Assembly (NCBI GenBank): GCA_964345005.1 | Contig: CAYFPQ010000117.1 | Coordinates: 1 to 6,631, forward strand | Direction: 5' to 3' | Source of the DNA: JABMPJ01 sp964345005 | Lineage (GTDB): Bacteria; Verrucomicrobiota; Kiritimatiellia; UBA8416; JABMPJ01 | DNA length: 6,631 nucleotides | Shown here: positions 6,484-6,631 of the stretch, piece by piece | How the letters are laid out: each line of letters starts with the position of its first letter | Numbering within the stretch: position 1 is the stretch's first letter | The notes under the pieces: generated by a model | The model's input: only the letters and a program-made list of their open reading frames with translations | Told to the model about the DNA's origin: nothing | Databases searched by the model: none | Made by a program: the position numbers and the translations under genes

Positions 6484-6631
6484 CCGAACACCTCCCCCAA
6501 CATCCCCCGGATCTCTTCCTCGAGCGCCCGGATCTCCCCCTCGATCACCTCCAGCTCCCGCGGCGGCTCGTACGTGTAGAAGTGCCGCGTGAACGGGATC
6601 TCGTAGCCCACCTTGGTCTTGCTCTCGTCCA
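6480..6631 (-). CDS. hsdM: Type I restriction-modification DNA methyltransferase HsdM, C-terminal end only
   Basis: The last 49 codons and stop (TGA 6480-6482) are present; the rest lies beyond the right edge. The visible tail KTKVGYEIPFTRHFYTY followed by EPPRELEVIEGEIRALEEEI is the usual C-terminus of N6-adenine type I HsdM proteins, ending in a charged helix that packs against HsdS. The catalytic NPPF motif is outside the window. A GTGA overlap with hsdS marks them as one operon. Confidence 0.9.
   Translation of the reverse strand, partial: DESKTKVGYEIPFTRHFYTYEPPRELEVIEGEIRALEEEIRGMLGEVFG
6491..6495 (-). promoter_or_regulatory. Ribosome binding site of hsdS (supports GTG start)
   Basis: GGAGG on the minus strand within the hsdM tail, 7 nt before GTG at 6483. 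It favours the GTG start over the next ATG (codon 14), which would cut into the conserved N-terminus of the first recognition domain. Confidence 0.7.

Overview
The window is a single run of genes, all on the minus strand and strongly GC-rich with a G/C bias at third codon positions. This fits a high-GC bacterium (for example a proteobacterium, myxobacterium or actinobacterium). Nothing in the window narrows the taxon further. It reads as part of a chromosomal defence island built around a type I restriction-modification operon.

In transcription order (right to left): the last 49 codons of a type I DNA methyltransferase (hsdM, cut by the window edge); a complete specificity subunit (hsdS); a GmrSD-type DUF262/DUF1524 restriction protein split into two frames by a -1 disruption near 4795-4800; an SMC/ABC-like AAA ATPase resembling Septu PtuA; a TIGR02646-type HNH protein resembling PtuB; a 76-base gap holding three 12-bp direct repeats and a possible 27-codon ORF joined to both flanking genes by ATGA overlaps; and an AlbA_2/HATPase_c_4 (RecG-like, COG2865-type) ATP-binding regulator that runs off the left edge inside a heptad-repeat linker.

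Most junctions are tight: a GTGA overlap (hsdM/hsdS), an ATGA overlap (hsdS/DUF262), 40 bp (DUF262/ptuA) and a 14-bp overlap (ptuA/ptuB). Strong GGAGG sites precede hsdS, the DUF262 gene, ptuA and ptuB. I see no terminator or convincing internal promoter, so the genes are probably one transcript started upstream of hsdM. No hsdR lies in the window; it would be expected beyond the left edge.

The likely logic is layered defence: type I restriction-modification (cleaves unmodified DNA), a GmrSD-like type IV enzyme (would target modified DNA, possibly inactivated here), a Septu-like ATPase-nuclease pair, and an ATP-binding accessory regulator. The points most worth checking are the broken DUF262 gene, the Septu-like pair nested in the type I operon, and the repeat-containing coupler between ptuB and the AlbA_2 gene.
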